Source: a virus. Taken from it: 37,456 nt of DNA. The position numbers and the translations under genes were made by a program. The notes beneath the pieces were generated by a model. That model had not been told where the DNA came from. It saw nothing but the letters and a program-made list of their open reading frames with translations, and searched no databases. Every line of letters starts with the position of its first letter. The stretch's first letter is position 1. The DNA is taken from IMG/VR virus record IMGVR_UViG_3300007734_000651, positions 1-37,456 of that record. One strand, given 5' to 3'. This document shows, one piece after another, positions 23,392 to 31,797 of this stretch.

Positions 23392-24378
23392 ATGGCAGTC
23401 CAAAATTCCGTTCGTTCCTATATAGGAATTGCAAAAGAAGTAACAAAAGGTACTGCGGTTGCACCGACAGATTACCTTCTAGTCAATAAAGATACTGTAA
23501 AACCAGTAGATGTAATTGACCCATTGTATGACCAAGGACTTCGCGGTGCTATGGTTGAAAATTACAACTATATTCCGGGCAGAACACGCTCTACATTTGA
23601 TATGGGCGGCGTTGTCTTTGCTGATGGCATTGGTTATGCATTAACAGGTATTATGGGTGCTTGTGCTACAACTGGCGCATCTGCTCCTTATACGCACACA
23701 ATCTCACTAAAGAATAGCCTTGCGGCATCTTCAGATGTTCAACCACTTTCATATACGCTTACAGACTTTTATGTTGCTGGTGTTCGCACATATGCAGCGC
23801 AACAGTTCCACGATGTAACATTAAAGTTTAGCGCAGATGGTATGTTGGAATTTGATGCAAAATCTACAGGCAATTTATCCGCTACGACAACTGCTCCATC
23901 ACCATCATTTAGCACAGTATTGCCAACACCAGTTTGGCAGGGAACTGTAAGCATTGGTGGAAGTACCATTACAAACGGTATTAGTGGTTCAATTTCAATG
24001 AAGCGACCAGTTACACCAATTTACGGCATCTCACAAACACAAAATCCATTTAGCGTATTTGTTGGTGCTCTTGATGTTACTGGGGATTTTGAGTTTATTA
24101 TGGAAGCGGATACAGAACTAACACGCTACCTAACAAACACACAACCTGCCATTGTCCTTAACTGGGCTTACGGCGCAGGTGCAACTGCATTACAAATTCA
24201 AGCAACTCTTACAAAGGGTGCTTATACTGCCGCCGCTTATGACCGTGGAGATGATTTTGTAAAAATTAGTTGCTCTATTAACGGATTAGGAAATACCACA
24301 GATGCAGGTGCTTCTGGCGGATTTGCTCCTATTAAGTGGGTACTACAAAATGCAAAGGCTTCTGGTACTTATATCTAA
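23392..24378 (+). CDS. Major tail tube protein
   Basis: 328 aa. The sequence opens VQNSVRSYIGIAKEVTKGTA, with FDMGGVVFADGIGYAL and TLTDFYVAGVRTYAAQQFHDV, and ends in a Gly-rich run; these match the tube-protein fold used by siphoviruses (gpV-like). Beta-rich with repeated short strands. Its location right before the tail-assembly chaperones is the expected one. A large terminator hairpin immediately follows, consistent with high expression of this gene. Confidence 0.85.
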   Translation: MAVQNSVRSYIGIAKEVTKGTAVAPTDYLLVNKDTVKPVDVIDPLYDQGLRGAMVENYNYIPGRTRSTFDMGGVVFADGIGYALTGIMGACATTGASAPYTHTISLKNSLAASSDVQPLSYTLTDFYVAGVRTYAAQQFHDVTLKFSADGMLEFDAKSTGNLSATTTAPSPSFSTVLPTPVWQGTVSIGGSTITNGISGSISMKRPVTPIYGISQTQNPFSVFVGALDVTGDFEFIMEADTELTRYLTNTQPAIVLNWAYGAGATALQIQATLTKGAYTAAAYDRGDDFVKISCSINGLGNTTDAGASGGFAPIKWVLQNAKASGTYI

Positions 24379-24385
24379 GTAACAG

Positions 24386-24454
24386 AACAAATGTGCTAGG
24401 GGGTCGGTTGTAGCAGTCGCCTTCCCTGCTCCCGCCCCCTAGCACCTATTTGTT
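24386..24454 (+). terminator. Large hairpin terminator after tail-tube gene
   Basis: AACAAATGTGCTAGGGGG (24386-24403) pairs with CCCCCTAGCAC (24435-24445) and ATTTGTT (24448-24454), leaving a 2-nt CT bulge. The loop holds a second small stem, AGCAG (24412-24416) with CTGCT (24426-24430). The GC-rich core and total length are striking, and the tail downstream is A-rich. Function as a terminator is inferred from position and stability. Confidence 0.8.
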
Positions 24455-24493
24455 GTAAAATTGGAAGGCAAACAACTATCGGAAGGAAACAAA

Positions 24494-24850
24494 ATGACAC
24501 AAAAGAAAATTACATTACCTAGTGGCGCAACGGTTACTTTGCGCGACCCATCAGCGTTGCGTGTAAAAGACCGCAAAAAGATTTATGCAAACGCAGGTAA
24601 AGCAGATGAAGGTATTATGCAAGCACTCTCATTAACAGATGGATTGCTTGCGGTACTTATTGAGGACTGGTCGCTTGATTTAATTATTCCGTCAATCAAA
24701 ATTGAGTCGCTAGATGAACTTGAAATGGCTGATTACGATTTTCTTGTGGAAGAAACAAAAGAAGCACAAAAGGTTCTATTCCCAGCACTTGCCAATACAG
24801 AAGCAAATGAAAAGGATGCCGAAAGCCCTTTCGGAAAGTCCAGCGACTAA
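24494..24850 (+). CDS. Tail assembly chaperone, short form (gpG-like)
   Basis: 118 aa from ATG 24494 with GGAAGGAAA upstream; the ATG at 24461 lies at the terminator and is less likely. The protein is alpha/beta (KKITLPSGATVTLRDPSALRV) with a helical C-terminus and an acidic end. It occupies the standard gpG place between tube and tape-measure genes, and the CCCTTTC slippery heptamer lies 18-24 nt before its stop. It helps load the tube protein on the tape measure. Confidence 0.82.
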   Translation: MTQKKITLPSGATVTLRDPSALRVKDRKKIYANAGKADEGIMQALSLTDGLLAVLIEDWSLDLIIPSIKIESLDELEMADYDFLVEETKEAQKVLFPALANTEANEKDAESPFGKSSD

Positions 24851-25044
24851 GGTGGTTGCTTGAAGGTGGTGAAAGACACGAAGCCTTTACATATCCAGAT
24901 GATGAATGGTTTTATTACATTTGTGCAAAGGACTTTGGTTGGACACCGCTAGAAGTAGATGAACAACCTGCGGCATTATTGGATTGGATAATTGCAATTT
25001 CTGCGTTAGTAAAAAAGGTTGAAAGTGATAACATCAAATCTTAA
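24494..25044 (+). CDS. Tail assembly chaperone, frameshifted long form (gpGT-like)
   Basis: A -1 frameshift at CCCTTTC (24826-24832) joins residues coded by 24494-24832 to those from 24832-25044, about 183 aa. The C-terminal part in the -1 frame has FTYPDDEWFYYICAKDFGWT and LDWIIAISALVKKVE, with no independent ATG. This is the known conserved G/GT arrangement of long-tailed phages. The slip heptamer has perfect X XXY YYZ form and is in register with frame 0 (AGC CCT TTC). Expression ratio of the two products is not visible. Confidence 0.85.
24826..24832 (+). promoter_or_regulatory. -1 frameshift slippery heptamer CCCTTTC
   Basis: CCCTTTC in frame AGC CCT TTC fits X XXY YYZ. The upstream ORF ends at TAA 18 nt later, and the -1 frame is open to 25044. 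Downstream sequence (GGAAAGTCC and following) shows no clear pseudoknot by eye; many phage G/GT sites lack one. Confidence 0.85.
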
Positions 25045-25456
25045 AATGGTTCGCCAAGCGTTAGAAAAGGCTGGCGCAAATATGGATAAAGGCGCTATGG
25101 CGGCGCGTGATGAAATGATGCTTACACTAATTCAATTATCAAAAGAACAAATTGAAGGGCGCAGACCGAAAGGCGAAAAGGCTACATCTGGGCAACCGCC
25201 TATGAACCGCACAGGTAATTTGCGCCGTTCCATACGCGGTGAGAAGTTTCGCAAAGGTTTTGCAAGTTATTCTGCTATTGTAGGTCCAACAATTATTTAT
25301 GGGCGCGCCGTAGAATTAGGCGGACAATGGGCGCCTGACTCTTGGAGAGGAACTTCTGCTATGGCTGGATTTCCTTATATGAAGCCAGCATTTGTAAAAT
25401 TCCGTACAGTCGCGCCTGCAATTATTGCTAAACACATTGGCAAGGTGGTCAAATAA
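25025..25456 (+). CDS. HK97 gp10-like / minor tail morphogenesis protein
   Basis: 143 aa if the GTG at 25025 is used, with AAAAAGG 6 nt upstream. A TTG at 25019 and an ATG at 25046 are also possible; ATG 25046 lacks a clear ribosome-binding site. It has a helical N-terminus, then RRPKGEKATSGQPPMNRTGNLRRSIR and a TIIYGRAVELGG motif ending AGFPYMKPAF, the pattern of HK97-gp10-like phage proteins involved in head-tail joining or tail completion. It lies unusually after the chaperones. Coupled by TAATG to the tape measure. Confidence 0.75.
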   Translation: MITSNLKMVRQALEKAGANMDKGAMAARDEMMLTLIQLSKEQIEGRRPKGEKATSGQPPMNRTGNLRRSIRGEKFRKGFASYSAIVGPTIIYGRAVELGGQWAPDSWRGTSAMAGFPYMKPAFVKFRTVAPAIIAKHIGKVVK

Positions 25457-28083
25457 TGGCATTTTTACCACCAGCAATATTTGAGATTAAAGCAGTAGCA
25501 GATAAGGCTATTGCAGAATTTAAGCAAGTTAATAATGAACTAGGCAAGATGGAAGGTCAGGCTCAAAAGGCTGGCGGTTCAATTAGCGGTATTGATAAAG
25601 CAAGTCGTATTGCAAATGCTGGTCTTTTGGCTATGGGCGCGGCGTTTGCTGGTTTTGCGGCAATCGGTATTAAAGAGGCTATGGAAGCCGAAACCGTTAT
25701 GACCAAATTAAATACCACATTAGCAAGTCAAGGATTAAATACTGCTAAGACAAGAAATGAAATTGATAAACTTTCTAGCAGTTTTGTAAAACTTGGGTTT
25801 GATGATGAAGCCGCCGCCGCAAGTATGCAGATTTTAATTCAATCAACTGGTGATTTAACAAAGTCAAAACAATTATTAGCAATGTCCGCCGATTTAGCAC
25901 GCGCTAAATCAATAAGTTTAGAGTCTGCATCTCAAATGCTTGTAAGAGCAAATATGGGCGCAGGTAAAGTATTTAAGCAATTTGGAATTGTTTTAGACTC
26001 AACTTTGCCTAAAGCAGAAGCAACTTCAAAAGCGATGCAAGAATTGAAAGACAAGTTAAGCGGTCAGGCAGAAAAAGCAACAAAAACATTTAGCGTTCAA
26101 TTACAAATTCTTAAAGAACAATTTAACAATGTTGCTCAATCTTTGGGTGAAGTGTTAATGCCTTATCTGAAAAAAGCATTAGAAATATTTAATAGTGCCA
26201 TTGAGTTTGTAAAGAAAAATTCAACTGCGTTTCAAATCTTTGGCGGAATTGTTTTAGTTGTAACAGTTGCCTTAGCATCTTACGCAGTAACACTTAAAAC
26301 AATAACTGCGGTTACAAAAGCATATGCAGTAGTTCAAGGTATTGCCAAAACCGCAACTATGTTACTTACAGGACAACAGATTGCTCTTAATGGCGCTATG
26401 GCAATTAACCCTATTGGTCTTGTTGTTGCGGCAGTTATTGCGCTTATAGGCGTATTTGTAATTCTGTGGAATAAATCTGAAACTTTCCGCAAAGGCGTAA
26501 TTGCAATGTCAAAGGCGGCATTAAACGGTATTGCTGCAATTATTCCTATTGTTGTTGATGCTGGATTGTCGCTTGTTCAATTTTTCTTAAATCCTTTGAA
26601 ATTAATTTTAACCGTGTTATCCAAATTGCCTGGTGTTGGTAAATATGCAAAAGCAGGTTTGGATTTAATGAGCAAAGGGTTTGAAGGGGCTGCTAATTTT
26701 GCAGATAAAGCGGCTGCAAAAGCAAAATCACTTTCTGATGGTTTGGATAAATTAAATAAACCAGTCAAAGTAAAATTATTAACAACCGCAGAAACTGAAT
26801 TTGGTAATAAAGTAGGTGGCAAAGGCAAAGGTTTAACACCTGAACAAATTGCTGCTCAAAAAGCCGCTAAAGAAGCGCAAACAAAAGCCAATGAAGATTA
26901 TATGAAGATTGTTGGCGACTTAAATGAAAAGATAGGTTCTGCGCAAACTAAATTTACTGAAAAAATGGCTAGTATTGATAAGACATATAAAGAAAAACTT
27001 GCCAATGCGCAAACCGCTTTTAACGACAAGATGGGCGAACTTAACGCTAAAAAGTCAGAAGATTTGCTAAAAGCAGAACAAGATAATGCTAAAAAAGTAA
27101 ATGATATTTACAAGAATTATTATGCAAAACTAGAAAGCATTGTAAAGCAATCTGTAGATAGATTGCGTGATGCCTTCCGTAAAGGCACAGAGTTTAGTCC
27201 TGTTGAACTATTTAAGGGCTTGGCTGAGGCTGGCACAGTAAGTGTTAATGAACTAATAAAACAAATGCAAGGAAAACTTGCGGCCGCTAAAAATCTTGCT
27301 GAAAATGCCGCTTTTCTTCAAGCAAATGGATTTTCACAAACATTTATTGAACAAGTTGTTTCTGCTGGACCAGAAGTTGGTAATCAATTAGCAGAGTCAA
27401 TTCTTAATTCATCACCTGCAACAATGAAAGAGTTACAAACCCTTTATGTTGATATGGAAAAAACAACTCAACACGGCGTAGATGGTCTTGCAAACCAAAT
27501 GAGTAGATTTGGCAAACTTGCTACCGATGAACTTAATGATGCTTATGCGCAAGCAGGTATTGACCTTGCAGAAGCGTTAGGAAACCAAGCACAAGCGTTT
27601 GCAGATGCTCAGACTGAAATAAATAGCAATTTTGATAAAGCGATGGCAGAAGCAGAAAAGATTAGAGATAGCGCTATTGCTGAAGCATACAAAGATATGG
27701 TAGATGCACAAGAAGAAGCGCGCAAAGAATTAGCAAGTACGCTTGCAGATATTGAAAAAGATATGATTGAAAAACTTGGTTCAATAACAAATGCTACAAA
27801 CGCAACAATAAGCGCAATTCAAGCACTTGGCGCGGCTTTAAGTAATGCTAAAAATTCCACACAACCACAAATTCCTGCACAAAGCGACTCTGTTGCAAGT
27901 TATACAATGGCAGATGCAATAAAGAAAACAGGCGCGGCAAGCGAAGCAGAATATATGCGTGAAAGTGGCGGTAAGAATTTGGTGATTAACGCACCCGTTA
28001 CAAATTACAATACCACCAGTCCAGAAGATATAGGTAACACTTTTGTAAGACTTGCTAAATACGGATTGGTGGTAACTGAATAA
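25456..28083 (+). CDS. Tape measure protein
   Basis: 875 aa, the longest gene, predicting a tail of roughly 130 nm at 1.5 angstrom per residue. The N-terminus is helical with a membrane-like stretch near 55-75 (AGLLAMGAAFAGFAAIG). Three further hydrophobic segments lie near residues 250-390 (FGGIVLVVTVALASYAVTL, AINPIGLVVAAVIALIGVFV, AAIIPIVVDAGLSLVQFFL). The second half is a long charged coiled coil. It sets tail length and probably passes through the host envelope. It is placed directly before the distal tail protein. Confidence 0.93.
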   Translation: MAFLPPAIFEIKAVADKAIAEFKQVNNELGKMEGQAQKAGGSISGIDKASRIANAGLLAMGAAFAGFAAIGIKEAMEAETVMTKLNTTLASQGLNTAKTRNEIDKLSSSFVKLGFDDEAAAASMQILIQSTGDLTKSKQLLAMSADLARAKSISLESASQMLVRANMGAGKVFKQFGIVLDSTLPKAEATSKAMQELKDKLSGQAEKATKTFSVQLQILKEQFNNVAQSLGEVLMPYLKKALEIFNSAIEFVKKNSTAFQIFGGIVLVVTVALASYAVTLKTITAVTKAYAVVQGIAKTATMLLTGQQIALNGAMAINPIGLVVAAVIALIGVFVILWNKSETFRKGVIAMSKAALNGIAAIIPIVVDAGLSLVQFFLNPLKLILTVLSKLPGVGKYAKAGLDLMSKGFEGAANFADKAAAKAKSLSDGLDKLNKPVKVKLLTTAETEFGNKVGGKGKGLTPEQIAAQKAAKEAQTKANEDYMKIVGDLNEKIGSAQTKFTEKMASIDKTYKEKLANAQTAFNDKMGELNAKKSEDLLKAEQDNAKKVNDIYKNYYAKLESIVKQSVDRLRDAFRKGTEFSPVELFKGLAEAGTVSVNELIKQMQGKLAAAKNLAENAAFLQANGFSQTFIEQVVSAGPEVGNQLAESILNSSPATMKELQTLYVDMEKTTQHGVDGLANQMSRFGKLATDELNDAYAQAGIDLAEALGNQAQAFADAQTEINSNFDKAMAEAEKIRDSAIAEAYKDMVDAQEEARKELASTLADIEKDMIEKLGSITNATNATISAIQALGAALSNAKNSTQPQIPAQSDSVASYTMADAIKKTGAASEAEYMRESGGKNLVINAPVTNYNTTSPEDIGNTFVRLAKYGLVVTE

Positions 28084-28940
28084 TGCCTGTTGTTACCGCT
28101 AGTTATTCATTTTCATTTAATGGTCTTACATTTGGCGGTTCAGCCACGCCTTATCAAATACTTTCGGTAGATGGTTTGGAAGGCATACCACAAATTCGTA
28201 ATCAAGACGACAATCGCGGATATGCAGATGGTATGTTTTCTGGACAAGATTTTCTTGGTGGTCGTAATATAACAATTACATTTTTAACACTTGCAACTAG
28301 CGGTGGTAACTCAGCGCAAACAAATCATAATTTAATTCAAAATGTTTTATTGCCACAAACATCAGGAACTACGCCGCTTTATTTTATTTTGCCACCATCG
28401 GGAGAACAATTCATAAATGCGCGTGTTCGGTCTTTTATTACAAACATTGACCCAAATTACACTTATGGTTATATAACATCACAAGTAACATTTTTTTGTC
28501 CTAATCCCACTTATTACGATAGCACTTTACAAAGCGGAGTGTTATCAGTATCAAACCCGTTGGGTCGCACATATAACCGTACATATAATTTGGTCTATGG
28601 TGGCGGTTCTACGGCAGTAACTACAACAGTAACAAATAATGGTAGATGGGCTGCATATCCAACAATTACGCTAAATGGACCAATTACAAACCCCACTTTA
28701 GGTAATACAACACAAAATAAATATCTTACATTTACTGGTACTTATACAAATACAGATAGTCTAGTAATTGATTTGTACAATAAACTTGTAACACTTAACG
28801 GAGTTACCGCCAGAAATCTACTTACATCAGGCGACTGGTTTTGGGCGCCAGTCGGAACATCACAATTTTATATGACAGGCACAAACACAGTACCATTAAC
28901 TACCGCCGCTACGGTAGTATGGTACAACACATACATCTAG
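28083..28940 (+). CDS. Distal tail protein (Dit-like)
   Basis: 285 aa, TAATG-coupled to the tape measure. The N-terminal belt domain has YQILSVDGLEGIPQIRNQDD, ADGMFSGQDFLGGRNITITF, and a middle region ending ITSQVTFFCPNPTYYDS, as in siphovirus Dit proteins. The C-terminal galectin-like part is beta-rich. It forms the hub at the tail tip. Position between tape measure and fibre genes is standard. Confidence 0.85.
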   Translation: MPVVTASYSFSFNGLTFGGSATPYQILSVDGLEGIPQIRNQDDNRGYADGMFSGQDFLGGRNITITFLTLATSGGNSAQTNHNLIQNVLLPQTSGTTPLYFILPPSGEQFINARVRSFITNIDPNYTYGYITSQVTFFCPNPTYYDSTLQSGVLSVSNPLGRTYNRTYNLVYGGGSTAVTTTVTNNGRWAAYPTITLNGPITNPTLGNTTQNKYLTFTGTYTNTDSLVIDLYNKLVTLNGVTARNLLTSGDWFWAPVGTSQFYMTGTNTVPLTTAATVVWYNTYI

Positions 28941-28948
28941 GAGAATAA

Positions 28949-29971
28949 ATGGCACTACGCACACCGCCCAGTTGGTTACAAAACGGTTCGCACCCTGCCG
29001 AAAATGACCGCCTTTCAATGCAAGGTATTATTGCAACTACTGGCATCATTGGTACATCTTCTTGCGCAGTAACTCAGAACTCTCCTGCTGGTATGTCTGT
29101 ATTGGTTGCGGCTGGTTGGGGCGCAATCGTTGGTACAACCCAAGCAAATATGGGCGTGTACCAATTTTACAATGATGCTTCTGCCATTGCCACAATTACA
29201 ACTGCAAACCCTTCAAACCCTAGAATTGATCGCGTTTGTATTACAGTTTCAGATGCTTATTACACAGGCTCACTTAATCAAGTTGCTATAAATGTAGTTG
29301 CTGGAACTCCTGCGGCTTCACCTACCGCACCTGCAATACCTGCTAACTCAATTTCATTAGCGACTATTGCAGTTGCTGCTGGTGCTACTTCAATTTTAAC
29401 TGCAAACATTACAGATACACGCGTTAATGTAACTACAAATCTTCCTGTTGGTGATATAACTGATGTTAATGGTGGTACAGGAATAACGGTAACTAATAGT
29501 ACGGGACCAATCCCTGTTGTTGCTATTGACTCAACAGTTGTAACTTTAACTGGCGCTCAAAATCTTTCAAACAAAACGCTTATTTCTCCAGAGGAACGCA
29601 CAACCGTATCAGCAACAGCCGCAACTGGAACTATTAACTATGACGCTTCAACTCAAGGCGTTCTTTATTACACAACAAACGCAAGCGCAAACTGGACTTT
29701 GAATATACGCGCTAGTTCAAGCGCAACACTCAGTTCAATTCTTGCCGTAGGAGATGCAATTACTGTAACTCATCTTGTAACTAACGGGGCAACCGCTTAC
29801 TATAACAATGCTTTACAAATAGACGGATCTTCAGTAACGCCAAAATATCAAGGCGGAACAGCATGGAGCGCAGGCAACGCCTCAAGCATTGACGCCTATG
29901 TTTACACAGTCGTCAAGACAGCGGCAACGCCCACATACACCGTATTCGCAAGTCAGACGAAATTTGCATAA
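28949..29971 (+). CDS. Tail fibre / minor tail protein (receptor-binding candidate)
   Basis: 340 aa. The N-terminus (LRTPPSWLQNGSHPAENDRL) and the block MSVLVAAGWGAIVGTTQ followed by NPRIDRVCITVSDAYYTGSL are typical of actinophage baseplate/fibre proteins. The C-terminal half is a Ser/Thr-rich beta segment. GGAGA precedes the ATG. It opens the cassette where almost all GATC, TCGA and ACGT sites lie. Probably host adsorption; the exact receptor cannot be told. Confidence 0.8.
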   Translation: MALRTPPSWLQNGSHPAENDRLSMQGIIATTGIIGTSSCAVTQNSPAGMSVLVAAGWGAIVGTTQANMGVYQFYNDASAIATITTANPSNPRIDRVCITVSDAYYTGSLNQVAINVVAGTPAASPTAPAIPANSISLATIAVAAGATSILTANITDTRVNVTTNLPVGDITDVNGGTGITVTNSTGPIPVVAIDSTVVTLTGAQNLSNKTLISPEERTTVSATAATGTINYDASTQGVLYYTTNASANWTLNIRASSSATLSSILAVGDAITVTHLVTNGATAYYNNALQIDGSSVTPKYQGGTAWSAGNASSIDAYVYTVVKTAATPTYTVFASQTKFA

Positions 29972-29974
29972 CCA

Positions 29975-30547
29975 ATGAGTCCAATACTTGGAGCAATGGG
30001 CGGATTAGCCGCAAGAGCATACGGCTGGGGTGTAGGTGGTGGCGTTGCTACGGACTATGAGTCAATAGCGACTATTAATGGTAACGGTTCCACCGCCACA
30101 ATTACCTTTAGCAGTATTCCTAGCACATATACCCACCTTCAGGTGCGAGTCATGGCTAGAGTTGCCGCAGGTGGCGAGGATTTATCCGTTCGCTTTAACG
30201 GTGATACTGGGGCAAATTATTCACGCCATAGAATTACAGGTTCAGGCACAGCCGCCGCTTCAGCAGGGAACGCATCAGTCAACCAAATTACAACACTTGG
30301 CAGCGCTGGTATGCCGTCCGCTGCTAACACTTATGCCGTCTCCATTATCGATGTATTAAATTACACAAATACTAATATTTACAAGACCGCCCGAATGTTA
30401 TCTGGTCAAGATAGCAACGGAACAGGCGGTATAGAAATGACTTCAGGCGCTTGGCTTAATACGGCAGCAGTAACTTCCCTAACTATCTTTTCTAACTCAT
30501 CAAACTATCCAACTGCTGCATCTTTCGCTCTGTATGGGATTAAATAA
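29975..30547 (+). CDS. Tail-tip paralog A (putative receptor-binding protein)
   Basis: 190 aa. After a Gly/Ala-rich N-terminus, it contains YESIATINGNGSTATITFSS, then TYTHLQVRVMARV, VRFNGDTGANYSRHRITGSG and WLNTAAVTSLTIFSN, ending FALYGIK. The same layout recurs in the two following genes, so the three are paralogs. Beta-rich and Thr/Ser/Asn-rich like adhesive tail-tip proteins. Translated almost directly after the fibre gene. Function inferred. Confidence 0.75.
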   Translation: MSPILGAMGGLAARAYGWGVGGGVATDYESIATINGNGSTATITFSSIPSTYTHLQVRVMARVAAGGEDLSVRFNGDTGANYSRHRITGSGTAAASAGNASVNQITTLGSAGMPSAANTYAVSIIDVLNYTNTNIYKTARMLSGQDSNGTGGIEMTSGAWLNTAAVTSLTIFSNSSNYPTAASFALYGIK

Positions 30548-31042
30548 ATGGCTACTACTTACGAACCAATAGCGACTACAACACTTGGCAGCGCGGCTGC
30601 GGATATTACCTTTTCATCTATCAGCGGCGTTTATACCGACCTTCGCCTAATCTTTCAAGGTTTAGCAGTATCGGCTGGCGTTGATATTTATTGCCAAGTT
30701 AATGGCGATACCGCGACTAACTATTCACACACACGCCTTACAGGTAACGGAACAGCCGCTTCATCATCTCGTGGTTCAACCCTTGCTTTTATGCGTTTTA
30801 GCGATGGCGGTTCACCTGAAACGACTAATGCTTCTTTGACTAAAGTGGACTTCATGAATTACAGCAACACAACAACTTATAAGACAGCAATAAACCGAGC
30901 CGATAACGCTAATCGCGGAACAGATGCGGTAGTTAATCTCTGGCGCTCAACCGCTGCTATCACTTCGATTAAGTTATATCTATCCTCTGGCAATATCGCT
31001 AGCGGCGCTACTGCTACTTTGTATGCGATTAAGGCGGCATAA
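30548..31042 (+). CDS. Tail-tip paralog B (putative receptor-binding protein)
   Basis: 164 aa. Same core as its neighbours: YEPIATTTLGSAAADITFSS, VYTDLRLIFQG, CQVNGDTATNYSHTRLTGNG, then NLWRSTAAITSIKLYLSS and a final ATLYAIK. The ATG directly follows the stop of paralog A (TAAATG). Divergence is highest in the middle, as expected of receptor-contact loops. It probably forms part of the same tip complex, or is an alternative specificity module. Confidence 0.75.
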   Translation: MATTYEPIATTTLGSAAADITFSSISGVYTDLRLIFQGLAVSAGVDIYCQVNGDTATNYSHTRLTGNGTAASSSRGSTLAFMRFSDGGSPETTNASLTKVDFMNYSNTTTYKTAINRADNANRGTDAVVNLWRSTAAITSIKLYLSSGNIASGATATLYAIKAA

Positions 31043-31551
31043 TGGCAACTACATTCGTCAAAATTGCTAGCGTAACCGTGGGCGCTGGTGGCGCTTCTTC
31101 GATGGATTTTAATTCAATTCCCAGCACTTACACAGACCTTTTAGTATTGGTCAGTTCTCGTAACTCTCGCGCAAACGATAACGATGACCTTTTAATGAGG
31201 TTCAATGGTTCAAGTACTTCATATAGTAATAAAAGTATTTACGGAACAGGCTCTGCAATAGCAAGTAACTCGCCGTTTACCACTTACATTTACGGCGGCT
31301 CTAATAATGGCAATACTTCAACTGCTTCAACCTTTTCAAGCAACTCGTTATACATACCTAACTATGCAGGGTCAGCATATAAATCTGTTTCCGTTGAAGG
31401 TCTTCAAGAAAACAATACGTCACAGGCTTTTATGAATTTAATTGCTGGTCTATGGTCAAACACAGCAGCCATTACTTCCATATCTTTGCTTTCTGGCGCT
31501 AACTTCGTTCAATACTCAACAGCAACCCTTTACGGCATATCCAAATCATAA
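31042..31551 (+). CDS. Tail-tip paralog C (putative receptor-binding protein)
   Basis: 169 aa. Core layout FVKIASVTVGAGGASSMDFN, TYTDLLVLVSSRNSR, LLMRFNGSSTSYSNKSIYGT, LWSNTAAITSISLLSG, ending ATLYGIS. TAATG-coupled to paralog B. With A and B it forms a tandem array. Shares N- and C-terminal pattern with them but has a distinct central loop with SGAN-type repeats. No catalytic motif is seen. Confidence 0.75.
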   Translation: MATTFVKIASVTVGAGGASSMDFNSIPSTYTDLLVLVSSRNSRANDNDDLLMRFNGSSTSYSNKSIYGTGSAIASNSPFTTYIYGGSNNGNTSTASTFSSNSLYIPNYAGSAYKSVSVEGLQENNTSQAFMNLIAGLWSNTAAITSISLLSGANFVQYSTATLYGISKS

Positions 31552-31562
31552 GGAGACAAACA

Positions 31563-31793
31563 ATGGCAGATACAAAGATAATCGTGAACTGCGAGACAGG
31601 TGAAGTCTCCGAAGTTGAACTAACCGCTGAGGAAATCAAGCAGCGCGAAGCAGATGCTATCGCTTACGCGAAGGCTAAAGCCGATGAGGATGCAAAGGCG
31701 CAAGCGCTCGCAACCCTCAAAGCCAGCGCCAAAGCAAAGTTGATCGCAGGGCAACCTTTAACTGCGCAAGAAGCCGACACACTGATAATCTAG
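31563..31793 (+). CDS. Small tail accessory protein (XkdW-like style)
   Basis: 76 aa. AAGGAG precedes the ATG. Sequence opens KIIVNCETGEVSEVELTAEE and continues as a long charged, Ala-rich helix ending PLTAQEADTLII. Proteins with this pattern are found next to tail-fibre genes of many phages, where they may help fibre folding or attachment. One of the few GATC sites lies in it at 31742. Closes the imported-looking cassette. Confidence 0.75.
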   Translation: MADTKIIVNCETGEVSEVELTAEEIKQREADAIAYAKAKADEDAKAQALATLKASAKAKLIAGQPLTAQEADTLII

Positions 31794-31797
31794 CGGT

